From Chlamydiifrater volucris (GTDB taxonomy: Bacteria; Chlamydiota; Chlamydiia; Chlamydiales; Chlamydiaceae): a stretch of DNA of 64,000 nt. The notes under the pieces were generated by a model. That model made no database searches, was not told the origin of the DNA, and saw only the letters and a list, made by a program, of their open reading frames with translations. Positions 1 through 9,550 of this stretch are shown here, one piece after another. The position numbers and the translations under genes are program-made. Where the stretch lies: assembly GCF_902806995.1 (NCBI RefSeq), contig NZ_LR777654.1, forward strand, positions 744,001 to 808,000, read 5' to 3'. Position 1 is the first letter of the stretch; every line of letters begins with the position of its first letter.

Positions 1-2555
1 AATCCTTCGTCACTTTTGCTGAAAAACCACTCTATTTTTCTTACCAACTCCGGAGTTAACTCTGGATGATGTGGTGCTGTAGGACTTCCTCCCGCGGAAG
101 ATAATTGAAAGCCAGTACTCCCCTCTTGCGTAGCAATGACTTCAGGACCTTCCTCAGCTCCCTCAGACACTTCCGAAGAAGCAGCTCTCACTACCCAGGT
201 ACCCCCAGTCAATACCGACATTTCGTCCTCAGGACTTAACTCCTTTTCAACAATCTCTCTCTCTCCCTCTACGACTCCCTCAGATGTTTCTGACAGTGCA
301 GTACTTACTATCCAAGTACCCCCAGTCAATACCGACATTTCGTCCTCAGGTCCCAATTCTTCTTCAACGACATCCCTCCTACCTTCTCTAAGAAATTGTG
401 ACCCAGAAGACTCCTCATCATGAGCAACCTCCTCCCGAGTACTTTCTAACGTTTTACTAGAAGGAGAAACCTCTTCCTTCTCCAATAACTCCGGCCTCTC
501 AATGCATTTCTCCGGAACAGGTTCCATTTCATCATCTGGACCAAACAGTGATTCTTCTGCTTTCAGGAGATCCCCATCATCTTTCAGAGACTTAGTCAAT
601 GATTGGACTTCCCCTAACAGGGATTGTTTTTGAATAACATCAGTCGTTGAAAAAATTCCTTCCTCTGAAAACTCTACCAATTGCTCCAAACCACTCAGTG
701 TCTCCAGGTCGACACCAGCACCTCCCTCCTCACTAAGATCACCAACCTTTCCGAAAGTAGCTTTAAAAATAGGCGTACCTGCCGCTAGAGGTCTTGAAAA
801 CTGAAGTTCCTCCGCAAGTAATGACTGCTCCAAAGCACCTTTCTCTAACTCTTCTTCAAACAAAGACTCTGTGGTCGGAGACTCTCTATCTTCTATGGAA
901 GGAGCTTTCTCGGAAGGAGCTTTCTCGGAAGGAGCTTTCTCGGAAGGAGCTTTCTCGGAAGGAGCTTTCTCGGAAGGAGCTTTCTCGGAAGGAGCTTTCT
1001 CGGAAGGAGCTTTCTCGGAAGGAGCTTTCTCGGAAGGAGCTTTCTCGGAAGGAGCTTTCTCGGAAGGAGCTTTCTCGGAAGGAGCTTTCTCGGAAGGAGC
1101 TTCTGAGGAAGTTTCCAGATCCGAGAATTCCTCGGAAGATCTTTTTTTCTGCATTCCTAAAATTATCTTCTCGAACTCCTGAACTTCAACAATTAACTGA
1201 TCACCCAAGTATCCACAATGACGAAGTTTCTCTAGCCCTTCATCGATACTGGAAGATAATTTCGGGTCCTTGTCACACAATTCACCCATTTCCCACAGCT
1301 CTGTTGGAGAATCAAAAAAGTTTACAGGAGTTCTTGTATAATCAAACGTAATAACCTGTTTCCTAAAGATTTCGCTGTACAATCCATGTTCCGCATACTC
1401 CAATAAAGATGCAGCCTGACCAACCTCTCTATCAAGAAAAAGTGTTTGATTAGAATATTCCATCACTTTTTTACAGTAGTAATTCCAGTCCCAGTTGACT
1501 GTGCTGGGGCATACTAGAACTCCCGTAGAACTGAGGTTTTTTTCATCATGAGACAAATAATTTGGACTAAAAACTGCCATGCACGCCGGTATAAGTCCGG
1601 AAAATCTATCAAACCAATCGAGAATACGAAAATCCATCTTGTCAGAGAAAAACTTTAACTCTGTCAGGAACTCTCTTCGGTAATTCTTGTTCCAAAAAAT
1701 TGCTTCTTTCGCTCTACCTAAATAGGAAAATGCACCGCGAAGCCAAACAAAGTATGCTGCTTCTACAGCCACTAAAGCTGGAAAAGATTTTACACACTCG
1801 GCATAGACCGAATTACAGAATTTCGGGTCAAAAATATCTCCTTTAGCAAGTTCCTTGCGTAATAAATCTCCAAGACCCAACATTTCTTTCCGGGTAAAGA
1901 AGCCAGAAAAAACAAAACGCAATTCCCTCCTACACCTATGCGAAGCTCCTACATCAGGACACTTCCTGTAGGTAGATTCTATCTTTGGCTGCGAAGGCCA
2001 CAATATGTATACTCGGGAAATCAGTTTAGCTGCTTCAGAAGGCCTTAAACAGGCTCTCTTTAGCAAGATATCTAACTCCATCTTCTTTACGGATTCTTTT
2101 ATGTGTGGGCTTGCAAGAAAATCTGCTTCTATTCGGAGTTTTTCCTCAGAGGACAACTCCACGGGCTTCTTGACTTCCAAAATTCTATACCTGTCTTCTA
2201 AAACCTCTTTTTTTAAATAAAGCCTCCACGCAAATTTGCTTGAAGCTACAAGACCCCCTATAGAAGTTAGAAATATAATCAGTGCCGAAGCAAGGATCAC
2301 TATACCCCACGTCAATGTTAGAGAATTTCCCAACAAAGCCCAGACGATGCTTTTTGCTGATAAAGACCCTACTATTCCGAAAGCTACGGGCAATGAAAGT
2401 ATAACCCCACTAAAAACAATACAAATAAGAAAAAGCGCTCGAATTATGTTAACAGACCGAATCTTGGATTTTATTTTTTCTATAGGTTCGAAAAGACTCT
2501 TTCCCTTGCTGATGCCAGCCGAAGACGCTGACTCTACGCACTCACTAACAGACAT
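1..2555 (-). CDS. DUF1389 family protein with SEKAP repeat tail (3' end outside window)
   Basis: This open frame runs from an ATG at 2555 to the left edge without a stop (851 codons plus two bases), so the C-terminus lies outside the window. Residues 37-63 and 70-103 are two closely spaced hydrophobic segments. The region around residues 200-460 has the DUF1389 hallmarks seen in the other five copies here: a SGFFTRKEM-like block, an acidic-aromatic YAECVKSFPALVAVEAAYF core, a W-D-W segment and a closing ILG motif. After the domain comes a long acidic tail. It starts with about 14 SEKAP pentapeptides (residues about 482-552) and contains two copies of a PEDEMSVLTGGTW block. DUF1389 is known only from chlamydiae and has no established function. 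The paired hydrophobic helices resemble those of inclusion membrane (Inc) proteins; that role is inference. It is the most 3' member seen of a minus-strand array of four. Confidence 0.85.
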   Translation of the reverse strand, partial: MSVSECVESASSAGISKGKSLFEPIEKIKSKIRSVNIIRALFLICIVFSGVILSLPVAFGIVGSLSAKSIVWALLGNSLTLTWGIVILASALIIFLTSIGGLVASSKFAWRLYLKKEVLEDRYRILEVKKPVELSSEEKLRIEADFLASPHIKESVKKMELDILLKRACLRPSEAAKLISRVYILWPSQPKIESTYRKCPDVGASHRCRRELRFVFSGFFTRKEMLGLGDLLRKELAKGDIFDPKFCNSVYAECVKSFPALVAVEAAYFVWLRGAFSYLGRAKEAIFWNKNYRREFLTELKFFSDKMDFRILDWFDRFSGLIPACMAVFSPNYLSHDEKNLSSTGVLVCPSTVNWDWNYYCKKVMEYSNQTLFLDREVGQAASLLEYAEHGLYSEIFRKQVITFDYTRTPVNFFDSPTELWEMGELCDKDPKLSSSIDEGLEKLRHCGYLGDQLIVEVQEFEKIILGMQKKRSSEEFSDLETSSEAPSEKAPSEKAPSEKAPSEKAPSEKAPSEKAPSEKAPSEKAPSEKAPSEKAPSEKAPSEKAPSEKAPSIEDRESPTTESLFEEELEKGALEQSLLAEELQFSRPLAAGTPIFKATFGKVGDLSEEGGAGVDLETLSGLEQLVEFSEEGIFSTTDVIQKQSLLGEVQSLTKSLKDDGDLLKAEESLFGPDDEMEPVPEKCIERPELLEKEEVSPSSKTLESTREEVAHDEESSGSQFLREGRRDVVEEELGPEDEMSVLTGGTWIVSTALSETSEGVVEGEREIVEKELSPEDEMSVLTGGTWVVRAASSEVSEGAEEGPEVIATQEGSTGFQLSSAGGSPTAPHHPELTPELVRKIEWFFSKSDEG
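199..350 (-). repeat. 117-bp-period imperfect direct repeat in DUF1389 tail
   Basis: A stretch of about 35 bases at 199-233 recurs at 316-350, 117 bp (39 codons) apart, with diverged sequence between. In the minus-strand frame both copies encode the 13-residue block PEDEMSVLTGGTW. This is a second, older internal duplication in the same acidic tail that carries the SEKAP repeat. Confidence 0.8.
901..1110 (-). repeat. 15-bp in-frame tandem repeat (SEKAP), 13 perfect copies plus one diverged
   Basis: The plus-strand unit ggagctttctcggaa repeats 13 times without a mismatch (901-1095), followed by a diverged copy at 1096-1110. In the DUF1389 frame on the minus strand each unit encodes Ser-Glu-Lys-Ala-Pro. 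The unit is a multiple of three, so gain or loss of copies changes protein length and not frame. Perfect identity of all copies suggests recent expansion or ongoing homogenisation. All six frames are open across it. Confidence 0.97.
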
Positions 2556-2689
2556 ATCCCTACACCTTGTTGTTGAGCAAAAAGAAAAAAACAGGCAGAG
2601 AGGATAAGGAAACGGTTTGTTTTATAGAACGAATTTCCGAAAAAAATCGTTTTCTCCTCAGGAGATTCTTTAAAAAAACACGTAAAATT

Positions 2690-4288
2690 TTAATCCCGGG
2701 AAGAAGAATTAGTACTCTCATCGAGTCCAAGAGCAGTGATCTCTAAGTGAATTAAAGAGAATAACTCGCCTCCAGAGAATTCCACTTCTTTCAAAAAACA
2801 TAGCCCTTCACGAAGCTTAGCTTCTAGTACAGGATCCTTTTGATACAAAGGACGCATATTCCATAGGGGAAAGGGATTTTTATCAAATCTATGCCCACTA
2901 CGAACATACTTTAAAGCAAGAGAGCTTGTTTTACCAAACACAGCATCTCCACTCTTCACATACTCGTGAAACTTGTTCAAGTTACCAGCAAATCCCGGTA
3001 CTAGCGCTGCCCTTCTAGAATATTCCATAGCTTTCTGACAGAAAAATGACCATGACCATCCCTGAGAACAAAGTTCCTCTCCTTTACTCTTTCGAAAAAG
3101 CGCCATGGTCGCGGGAAGAACACCAGAAAAATTCTCCAGGAACGACCACGAAGATTGCTCTTTAAAAAATTCTTTGTTCCTTGCCAAAGAATCACAAAAA
3201 TACCTCTGATAGTAATCAAAATGTTGAGAGGATATCGTGTAAGGATACACCACTCGCAACCAGTTCAAGAACATCGCTTCTACCGCGACTAAGCGAGGAT
3301 ATTTTTTTATTAAATCCGCGTATATCGTTAGGTAAGACTGCTTACCAGAAAGCTTTTGTGAAACACTGTCTGCAATCTCTTTGATCTCCGAAGAAGAAAA
3401 ACTTCCAAGCATCAAAAAAAATAATTCCTTGGAAAATCTAAGAGAAAAAATTTTGCAAAAATCCCTTATCGAGCATGATTCTAAAGATCTCTCTTCCTGA
3501 CATAATTTTTTCTTCCACTCTCCACAACACTTCGAACCATTAAAAAGTTCTGTGTCACTATCACTCAAAGATTCTTCCTGACATTTGGAAAAGTCCATTT
3601 CTAATTCTTTCAAATGCAGAGAGGCAAAACAGGGGAAGCTAAGTCGTAATTTTTCCTCATCAGTAAGAGCATCTATGACACTTTTATCTTTTAAAAATTT
3701 TCCGCGTTTAAGAACTTGTGTGCAACCGTCCATGAAAAGATCTACTCCTTTAGCATCTATTGAAACACCAACTAGTTCTTGGAGTAACGCTTGTGTCTTT
3801 TCGGAAAACAATTCTGCCTTAGAGTCTCTCATCTCCTTATTCTGAGCAACAACAAGAGGCCTTAAAATATCCAAATCTAGTTCGGGAAATTTCACTAAAG
3901 ATCCATCACACAGCTCTTTCTTAGCATCGATAACTTCTAATACTTGAGATTTAATCATACTCACTTCATGTTCGATGGCTTCTTCTGAAGATGATAAAAT
4001 TTTCAACATATGCCCTAGCATTACCCTGAACCCAGCAATAAGTACTGCTACTCCTACCAAGGATAACAGGGCTGCTGTAATAGCCACGTATACTCCCGCA
4101 ATACTTGGAAAAACTATTTCAAATACCAATGACAACGCAGAAATCATCAAACAAATAGCTGACCCTAGGAAAACAGCTTTTGCAAAAGAAGATACTTTAA
4201 CAAAAACATCTCTCTGAATAAGTCCACAATTTTCTACAGACTGAAAAGAAGCACTACCTTGAAAATCAGTTGTCAGCGAAGACTCCAT
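2690..4288 (-). CDS. DUF1389 family protein
   Basis: 532 residues, function unknown. Two hydrophobic segments at about 37-60 and 63-90 are separated by only a few residues. The conserved core includes the block YADLIKKYPRLVAVEAMFLN near residue 325 and a W-S-W-SFCQKAMEYS segment near 410. It ends with the family's G-L/F-x-x-L-E-x-x-x-L-G-L-type motif. The ATG at 4288 is preceded on the minus strand by GTGGGAG about 8 bases upstream, a plausible ribosome binding site. It lies 60 bp downstream of the next DUF1389 gene and 134 bp upstream of the partial one, so the three could be co-transcribed. An Inc-like membrane role is inferred only from the paired hydrophobic segments. Confidence 0.85.
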   Translation of the reverse strand: MESSLTTDFQGSASFQSVENCGLIQRDVFVKVSSFAKAVFLGSAICLMISALSLVFEIVFPSIAGVYVAITAALLSLVGVAVLIAGFRVMLGHMLKILSSSEEAIEHEVSMIKSQVLEVIDAKKELCDGSLVKFPELDLDILRPLVVAQNKEMRDSKAELFSEKTQALLQELVGVSIDAKGVDLFMDGCTQVLKRGKFLKDKSVIDALTDEEKLRLSFPCFASLHLKELEMDFSKCQEESLSDSDTELFNGSKCCGEWKKKLCQEERSLESCSIRDFCKIFSLRFSKELFFLMLGSFSSSEIKEIADSVSQKLSGKQSYLTIYADLIKKYPRLVAVEAMFLNWLRVVYPYTISSQHFDYYQRYFCDSLARNKEFFKEQSSWSFLENFSGVLPATMALFRKSKGEELCSQGWSWSFFCQKAMEYSRRAALVPGFAGNLNKFHEYVKSGDAVFGKTSSLALKYVRSGHRFDKNPFPLWNMRPLYQKDPVLEAKLREGLCFLKEVEFSGGELFSLIHLEITALGLDESTNSSSRD

Positions 4289-4347
4289 TTTCCAACTCCC
4301 ACATCTGTCCCCCCATCACTAGAGATATTTTTCAACACATTGTCCTC

Positions 4348-6018
4348 TCATTCAGATCTATCTAACCCCAAAATCTCCCTTGCAAACGCTCGCATTTCTT
4401 CCACAGAAAATGCTCCTAAATAACCACTACGATGCAACTCCTGAAGTCCCTCTTCAATCTTTAAGGACAACTCAGAATCCCTGTTACAAAGGGTATTCAT
4501 TGCCCATAGAGGAGCCGGTCTTTCAAAAAAGTCTGCAGAAGATGTAGAAAATTCCATATGCTCAGCACTTTCTTCATCTCTCCTGCTCTCATCTCTCCTG
4601 CTCTCATCTCTTCGCTGTACATACAGAAGCAAATCCTGTAGGGAACCAAACCGATCCCTTCGGAAAAGCGTTTCACTACAATACTCCATAGTAGCATCAC
4701 AAAAATCCGTCCATCCCCACTCCTCCATAAATCTGTAATCAACAGGGTCTCTGGAAAAATGGTCTGCACTTTCTTCTTCGAAGAGACTGCTTTGTGACAT
4801 CAAAGTCTTGGCAACATCCAAAGATGACCCTTTTTCCACCTCTCTATGATCAAAGAGAGATAAACAAGCAGGAATAATCCCTTGAAACTGCGATAACCAT
4901 TTCAATCCTTTTCTCTCGCGCTCACAAAAGGCTCGCTCATCCGAAAACGGCATTAAAGAATCAAAAAACGCTGAGCAGTAGGCAAACGGTTTAAAAAATA
5001 AAGAATCTTTAGCCGAAAACAAGTAGGGAAAACTCTGTTGCAACCAGAAAAAGTATGCAACTTCTGCGGCTACTAATTTTGGAAACTTTTTAATGCAAGC
5101 GGCATACAAATCATTGCATTGGTTGTAGGCACTGTCTCGCTGTGAAACCATTTCTATAGCTGATTTTACGTCATGAAGGGCGATTTTATCTTTACCCTGT
5201 GATGCATCGGCAAGATCAGAAGAAAACGATTTGCAATAAGCAGCGAGTTCTTCAAGTTCTCTCAGAGTAAAAAATCCTAACAAAATGAACAACCACTCCC
5301 TTTTACAACGTATGGTAATAGCTAGCTCAGGGTTCGTTCGATGCTCAAATTCAGGCTTCACCCGCCATGGCGCTAGAAATTGTCCAGCGTATTGAACAAC
5401 TCTGGGAGATGGATACAAACGACGCATCTTGCTAAGGGCATGTATCTTATAACTTTCTTGTCTAACACTTTGCTTTATGTGTGGACTGGAAACAAAAGCT
5501 GTTTCCACCCATTCATCCATCAAAGGATCTACGCCTATTGGAGACTTACGCAAAAAAATCTTTGTTAACTCTTTTGTTTTAAAATCATGGACAGCTAAAG
5601 AAACACTCTCCTGCAGGAAATCTTTAACAAAAGATTCTCTTTGCTGAGATACCTCCGAAGCCTTCCGATCGTATTGACGGATCCTTTCAATAACTTTTTC
5701 CATCTTCCTCTTATTACTCAGTAAGACGCCCCTATAGCGAGAAAGCCCCACGAAACACATAGATAAGAAGATGAGACAAGCAAAAGAGGTTGCAGCTATA
5801 GCTACCGAAGGAACATATACCCCCAAAAGAGACCCTGTCCCTAGACACGTCGCTGACAGCAGTAGGGCGCTAACAAGAATTAGAAAGCAAAAAACCCTTT
5901 CCACAACCTTCAAGGAACGAATTTTCTCTTCCAGCCTGCCCTTAAACTCCACAAACCTCTGAAAAGCAGGCTCTTTGTGAAGCGATGCGGATAAAGACAC
6001 TTCTTTCAAAAGCACCAA
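4348..6018 (-). CDS. DUF1389 family protein with RRDES repeat, non-ATG start
   Basis: 556 residues. Hydrophobic segments lie at about 42-60 and 64-92. The core contains YAACIKKFPKLVAAEVAYFF and W-T-DFCDATMEYCS, as in its paralogs. Near residue 470 a tandem RRDES/RRDEE repeat is encoded by 15-bp units. There is no ATG in frame between the upstream stop (TAA about 36 bp upstream of 6018) and the first hydrophobic segment. Possible starts are TTG at 6018, GTG at 6015, or a later GTG or TTG, and none has a clear Shine-Dalgarno sequence, so the N-terminus is uncertain. Function unknown. Confidence 0.8.
   Translation of the reverse strand: MVLLKEVSLSASLHKEPAFQRFVEFKGRLEEKIRSLKVVERVFCFLILVSALLLSATCLGTGSLLGVYVPSVAIAATSFACLIFLSMCFVGLSRYRGVLLSNKRKMEKVIERIRQYDRKASEVSQQRESFVKDFLQESVSLAVHDFKTKELTKIFLRKSPIGVDPLMDEWVETAFVSSPHIKQSVRQESYKIHALSKMRRLYPSPRVVQYAGQFLAPWRVKPEFEHRTNPELAITIRCKREWLFILLGFFTLRELEELAAYCKSFSSDLADASQGKDKIALHDVKSAIEMVSQRDSAYNQCNDLYAACIKKFPKLVAAEVAYFFWLQQSFPYLFSAKDSLFFKPFAYCSAFFDSLMPFSDERAFCERERKGLKWLSQFQGIIPACLSLFDHREVEKGSSLDVAKTLMSQSSLFEEESADHFSRDPVDYRFMEEWGWTDFCDATMEYCSETLFRRDRFGSLQDLLLYVQRRDESRRDESRRDEESAEHMEFSTSSADFFERPAPLWAMNTLCNRDSELSLKIEEGLQELHRSGYLGAFSVEEMRAFAREILGLDRSE
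4575..4619 (-). repeat. 15-bp tandem repeat in DUF1389 gene, 2 perfect copies plus 1 diverged
   Basis: The unit catctctcctgctct occurs at 4575-4589 and 4590-4604, with a diverged third copy at 4605-4619. On the minus strand it encodes RRDES/RRDEE. The unit length (15 bp) and in-frame nature match the SEKAP repeat of the first DUF1389 gene, but the sequence is unrelated. Confidence 0.9.
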
Positions 6019-6505
6019 CTTAAACCCAAAGAAAGAAAAAAGGCAGGCAATTTACAAAATAAGCAATTTAAAATCACCTATTTACATTTTTCGTCCCACT
6101 AACTTAGTGTTCTCTACTCTTACTTACAGTAGGTAATTTTTCTTTAAGGAAGACGAAAAAAAAGAGGACAAATTATAATTCCCCGGACAACATTCAAACG
6201 GTTGTAGATAAGATCTTTATCGATCTCTAATGGATTTCTTAAGGAAAAATTCTACGTGAACTTATTCACAAGAAAACATCGAAATAAACGGTCTTGTGAT
6301 TCTCAATGCTTTTTGTAGAATCCATATGCTAGATGTAGATAACTGGAAAGGGTACTGAAGCTAAAATCAAATACTTTGATCGCTCCTAACCGCAAGAGAA
6401 CCCTCGAAAATTGCTGACCGCCGATACCTCTGTTGTGAATCCACACTTATCAAGACCGCACGGTGTTCTATTTTTAACTTTATATAACAAACACATACAT
6501 GAATT
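6019..6505. other. Intergenic region between divergent genes, no gene seen
   Basis: 487 bp, AT-rich, separating a minus-strand DUF1389 gene from a plus-strand small membrane protein gene. It must hold the promoters for both. A ttatataac stretch near 6480 could be a -10 element for the plus-strand gene, but I see no matching -35. No RNA gene or convincing open frame was found. Confidence 0.5.
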
Positions 6506-6844
6506 ATGATTACACCTACATGTCTCCAAGGCTCTCTAAATAAAATTCACGAAACTGCTCTCAGCTTATTCGAATATGCACGAGGCAAAATAGCTTCCAG
6601 CCGCATAGAAAAAATTCTCGACTGCAAAAAAGCTTGTTCTGCGATGACTACCTGCGATAAAATCGTACTCGTCGCCCTCTCTATTATCTTCCTTATATCT
6701 TTGGTAGCCGCGCTAATGACTCCTATTCATTGGTCGGCAGGCATCCTCGCTGTTGTTGGACTTGCTAGTATATCTATAGCCTTGAGCGTTTACAGTTTCA
6801 CTAGGAATCAACTATCCGCTTGGGCAGAAAAAAAGTTTGCTTAA
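6506..6844 (+). CDS. Small two-helix membrane protein, Inc-like
   Basis: 112 residues with no recognised domain. A hydrophilic N-terminal half (about 1-50) is followed by two hydrophobic segments at about 54-72 and 76-96 and a short charged tail. Two closely spaced helices joined by a short turn are the hallmark of chlamydial inclusion membrane proteins and also occur at the N-termini of the DUF1389 proteins on either side. It is the only plus-strand gene in the array. The ATG at 6506 has no clear Shine-Dalgarno sequence. Inc identity is inference. Confidence 0.6.
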   Translation: MITPTCLQGSLNKIHETALSLFEYARGKIASSRIEKILDCKKACSAMTTCDKIVLVALSIIFLISLVAALMTPIHWSAGILAVVGLASISIALSVYSFTRNQLSAWAEKKFA

Positions 6845-7036
6845 ATCAAAAGTTTCACATCTTGCGCACGTCCTAATAAATCTTGTCCGTCTTGTCTCCT
6901 TAAGCTGCAAAGAACAACAATGGATAAAGGCAAATAGGATGTGCGCAAGCCTTCGCAACCCACTATATGTACATATCAGCTAGGAATTGGGAATACTGGA
7001 GAGCTTCTTTAACCACAACTCTCCGAAAAGGATGTC

Positions 7037-8263
7037 CTAAAACTTCTTTATACCCAAAATTTGTCTTTCAAAGGCTTTCACTTTGTCTAGAGATTCTTTC
7101 CCTAGATAGCCACAATGATCCAAAGCCTCTAACCCTTCCTCTATTTTCATAACCAACACCCTATCTTCTTCACAGATAGAGCCTAAATTCCAGAGAGGTT
7201 CTGGCTCTTCAAACAAGTTATTCTCCACAATTTCGTATTCAAAATTTATTTCCTCACACTCCGAAAAGGCTTTTGCAGCACCTTCCTCAACGAATTGCTG
7301 AAATTTATCCCATTGACCGTAAGCACCTCTGTATTTATGCGATAAAAAGCAAAATTGAGATACTTTTCTACAAAAAGTCTTCCAGTCCATATCCCATCGA
7401 GAAGAGGTGTTCAACTCTTTGCCAAGAGATAAACTAGAAAGGCACACAGGAACCCACCCTCGGAACTTCTCAAGTGTGTCAATCTTAGCCACCCTATCCA
7501 TGCAAAATTCTTTCTCAAACAGACCGTGTAGTCGAGAAAAAAATTCACTTCTGTAACTAAATTCTTTGTTGATAAAAAATGCATCGAAAGCTTTACCTAG
7601 GTACGGATAACACTCTTTAAGCCATGCAAAGTGTGCTGCCTCAACAGCAACTACCTTAGGAAATCTTTTTATACATTCGGCATATAGTCGATCATACATT
7701 GCAATCGAAAGGTCATCAACCTGACTATATCTTTTGAAAACAAACTCTAAAAATTCCGTTAATTCTTCCCAAGAAAAAAAGCCAAGAAAGATATACGCTA
7801 AGTCTCTTAAACTACGAAATTTAACAGTATCACTCTTTTTTACATTCATACTTGCGAAAATACTATAATCTTCTAGATGCCACGGATGAGGCCATTTTAT
7901 ATCCATGTCCATAAGGGATGCTATTATGGGACCCGATCTTTGGTACTTTATACTTTCCTCTGGAGGCGTGAAAGGAGGTAAAAATTCTCTTTTCACATAT
8001 GAGGTGATAAGCTCATTTTTCTCCCTTTGCCTCTTAAAGAAGAGAAAACTGGCAATACTTGTTACTGCGGTCGCAAGGAGCACTGCCAATAGAAATCCTT
8101 CCCCAAGGAGTACTCCCACAGCGAAGAAAACTGCTCCCATGACGGCTATAGCTAAACAGGACACCTCGATCCAAGATATTTTATTATAAACCTTTACAAT
8201 CCGAGCGTCCTTATAACCCTCCAAATTCGCTCCACTAGTTGGAACAAAACTACTAATTTCCAT
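7037..8263 (-). CDS. DUF1389 family protein, short form
   Basis: 408 residues, the shortest copy here. Two hydrophobic segments at about 31-53 and 55-76 are followed directly by the conserved core: LAYIFLGFFSWEELTEF, YAECIKRFPKVVAVEAAHFA, and W-DWKTFCRKVSQFC. It lacks the acidic linkers and repeat tails of the longer paralogs, so it approximates the minimal family unit. The start is ATG at 8263. A run of 25 A (25 T on the coding strand) lies 52-76 bases upstream and may affect promoter spacing. Function unknown. Confidence 0.85.
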   Translation of the reverse strand: MEISSFVPTSGANLEGYKDARIVKVYNKISWIEVSCLAIAVMGAVFFAVGVLLGEGFLLAVLLATAVTSIASFLFFKRQREKNELITSYVKREFLPPFTPPEESIKYQRSGPIIASLMDMDIKWPHPWHLEDYSIFASMNVKKSDTVKFRSLRDLAYIFLGFFSWEELTEFLEFVFKRYSQVDDLSIAMYDRLYAECIKRFPKVVAVEAAHFAWLKECYPYLGKAFDAFFINKEFSYRSEFFSRLHGLFEKEFCMDRVAKIDTLEKFRGWVPVCLSSLSLGKELNTSSRWDMDWKTFCRKVSQFCFLSHKYRGAYGQWDKFQQFVEEGAAKAFSECEEINFEYEIVENNLFEEPEPLWNLGSICEEDRVLVMKIEEGLEALDHCGYLGKESLDKVKAFERQILGIKKF

Positions 8264-8635
8264 CCTGAAAACTAAAAAAAATATTTTTCAATTTTAAAAA
8301 AACAAAAAAATACCAAAAAAAAAAAAAAAAAAAAAAAAACCACTAAACAAATAGAAACAAATTATTCAAACAATGCAATCATAAAATCCCTCACTTCAAC
8401 CCACTCTAACAAAAATCTAGCCCTCAACATACGTGAAAACCTAAAAGCCTTTCTAACCTTACACAACAAAATCCTCACCCCTCTATTTTCCAACTATTGG
8501 ATCTTCTATTTAATCCCCCCAGATGCTATCCTCTCCCCCTTTGAGTCTTTTCCAAAGTTTGTCGAATTAAGATCACGAGAATAACGGAGTCTCTTCTGCT
8601 CTGCGTTTCTCACAGGAGTTTTTTATCACCAAGCT
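8264..8635. other. Divergent intergenic region with long poly-A tract
   Basis: 372 bp, very AT-rich, between a minus-strand DUF1389 gene and plus-strand rnz. It contains the 25-A run at 8315-8339 and several shorter A or T runs. Both genes must be promoted from here. The sequence cacaggagttttttatcacc just before rnz contains AGGAG but is 19-20 bases from the ATG. No RNA gene seen. Confidence 0.5.
8315..8339. repeat. Homopolymer A25 upstream of DUF1389 gene
   Basis: Twenty-five consecutive A residues on the plus strand lie 52 bases upstream of the minus-strand ATG at 8263. Tracts this long are prone to slipped-strand length change in bacteria. At this distance a length change could alter promoter or leader geometry without touching the reading frame. 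Confidence 0.9.
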
Positions 8636-9550
8636 ATGAGTGCACGAGAGTTAATTATCTTGGGATGTTCTGGGCAACAGCCAACAAGGGCTCGCAACCA
8701 AGGGGCCTACCTGCTACGTTGGAATTCCGAAGGCTTCTTGTTTGATCCCGGAGAGGGCACACAGCGACAGTTCATTTTTGCCGACGTTTCGCCAACTTCT
8801 GTAACAAGGATCTTTATCAGCCATTTTCATGGAGATCATTGTTTGGGCTTGGGCTCTATGCTTATGCGCCTAAATCTTGATAAAGTATCTTGGCCTATAC
8901 ATTGCTATTACCCTGCATCAGGAAAAAAATATTTCGATAGGCTCCGTTACTCTACTATTTATCACGAAACTATCCAAGTTGTCGAGCACCCTATTAGAGA
9001 AGAAGGTATTGTAGAGTCCAATAATGAATTCTGCATCGAAGCTGCCTGGTTAAAACATCCTGTAGACACCTTGGGATGGCGCATTACAGAGTCTGATACC
9101 CGAAAACTCCTCCCCGAAAAATTAGCAGCCAAAGGACTTAAAGGTCCAATAGTTAAAGAATTAATAACTCACGGACATATAAAAACTTCTGAAGGAACTC
9201 CTGTCTCTTTCGCAGAGGTTGGATACATCAAAAAAGGTGCTTCAGTATCTGTCATTGCTGACACATTACCGTGTAAAAATATTGAAAAATTATCGCAGAA
9301 TGCACGTCTTATGCTCTGCGAAAGCACGTATCTCAGTGAGCATAAACACCTTGCTCTTTCTCATTCGCATATGACAGCCAAAGATGCTGCTACTATAGCA
9401 GCTAAAGCAAATGTACAAGAGCTGATTTTAACACATTTCTCCGCCCGATACACACATTTACAAGATTTTGAAAAAGAAGCTAGAACAATTTTTCCTAACA
9501 CTCATGTCGCTGAAGAGTTTCGAAGATTTCCTTTCCCGAAAAACGAATGA
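8636..9550 (+). CDS. rnz: Ribonuclease Z
   Basis: 304 residues, the usual length for the short form. RNase Z is the endonuclease that removes 3' trailers from tRNA precursors in the cytoplasm. The metallo-beta-lactamase signature HFHGDHCLG (about residues 63-71) supplies metal ligands His63, His65, Asp67 and His68. Further ligand regions are visible in the LCESTY and [10 protein letters not shown] blocks, and the motif [10 protein letters not shown] lies near the C-terminus. It begins a same-strand run with xerC, an ABC-F gene, maf and two envelope genes, the order known from C. trachomatis CT346-CT351. Confidence 0.95.
   Translation: MSARELIILGCSGQQPTRARNQGAYLLRWNSEGFLFDPGEGTQRQFIFADVSPTSVTRIFISHFHGDHCLGLGSMLMRLNLDKVSWPIHCYYPASGKKYFDRLRYSTIYHETIQVVEHPIREEGIVESNNEFCIEAAWLKHPVDTLGWRITESDTRKLLPEKLAAKGLKGPIVKELITHGHIKTSEGTPVSFAEVGYIKKGASVSVIADTLPCKNIEKLSQNARLMLCESTYLSEHKHLALSHSHMTAKDAATIAAKANVQELILTHFSARYTHLQDFEKEARTIFPNTHVAEEFRRFPFPKNE

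Noticed and set aside
901-1110. CRISPR-like array
   Set aside because: The units are contiguous with no spacers and lie inside a coding region.
794-1351. Plus-strand open frames made of ELSRK or EGAFS repeats
   Set aside because: They exist only because a 15-bp repeat without stops is open in every frame. The minus-strand DUF1389 frame runs through the whole region with family similarity.
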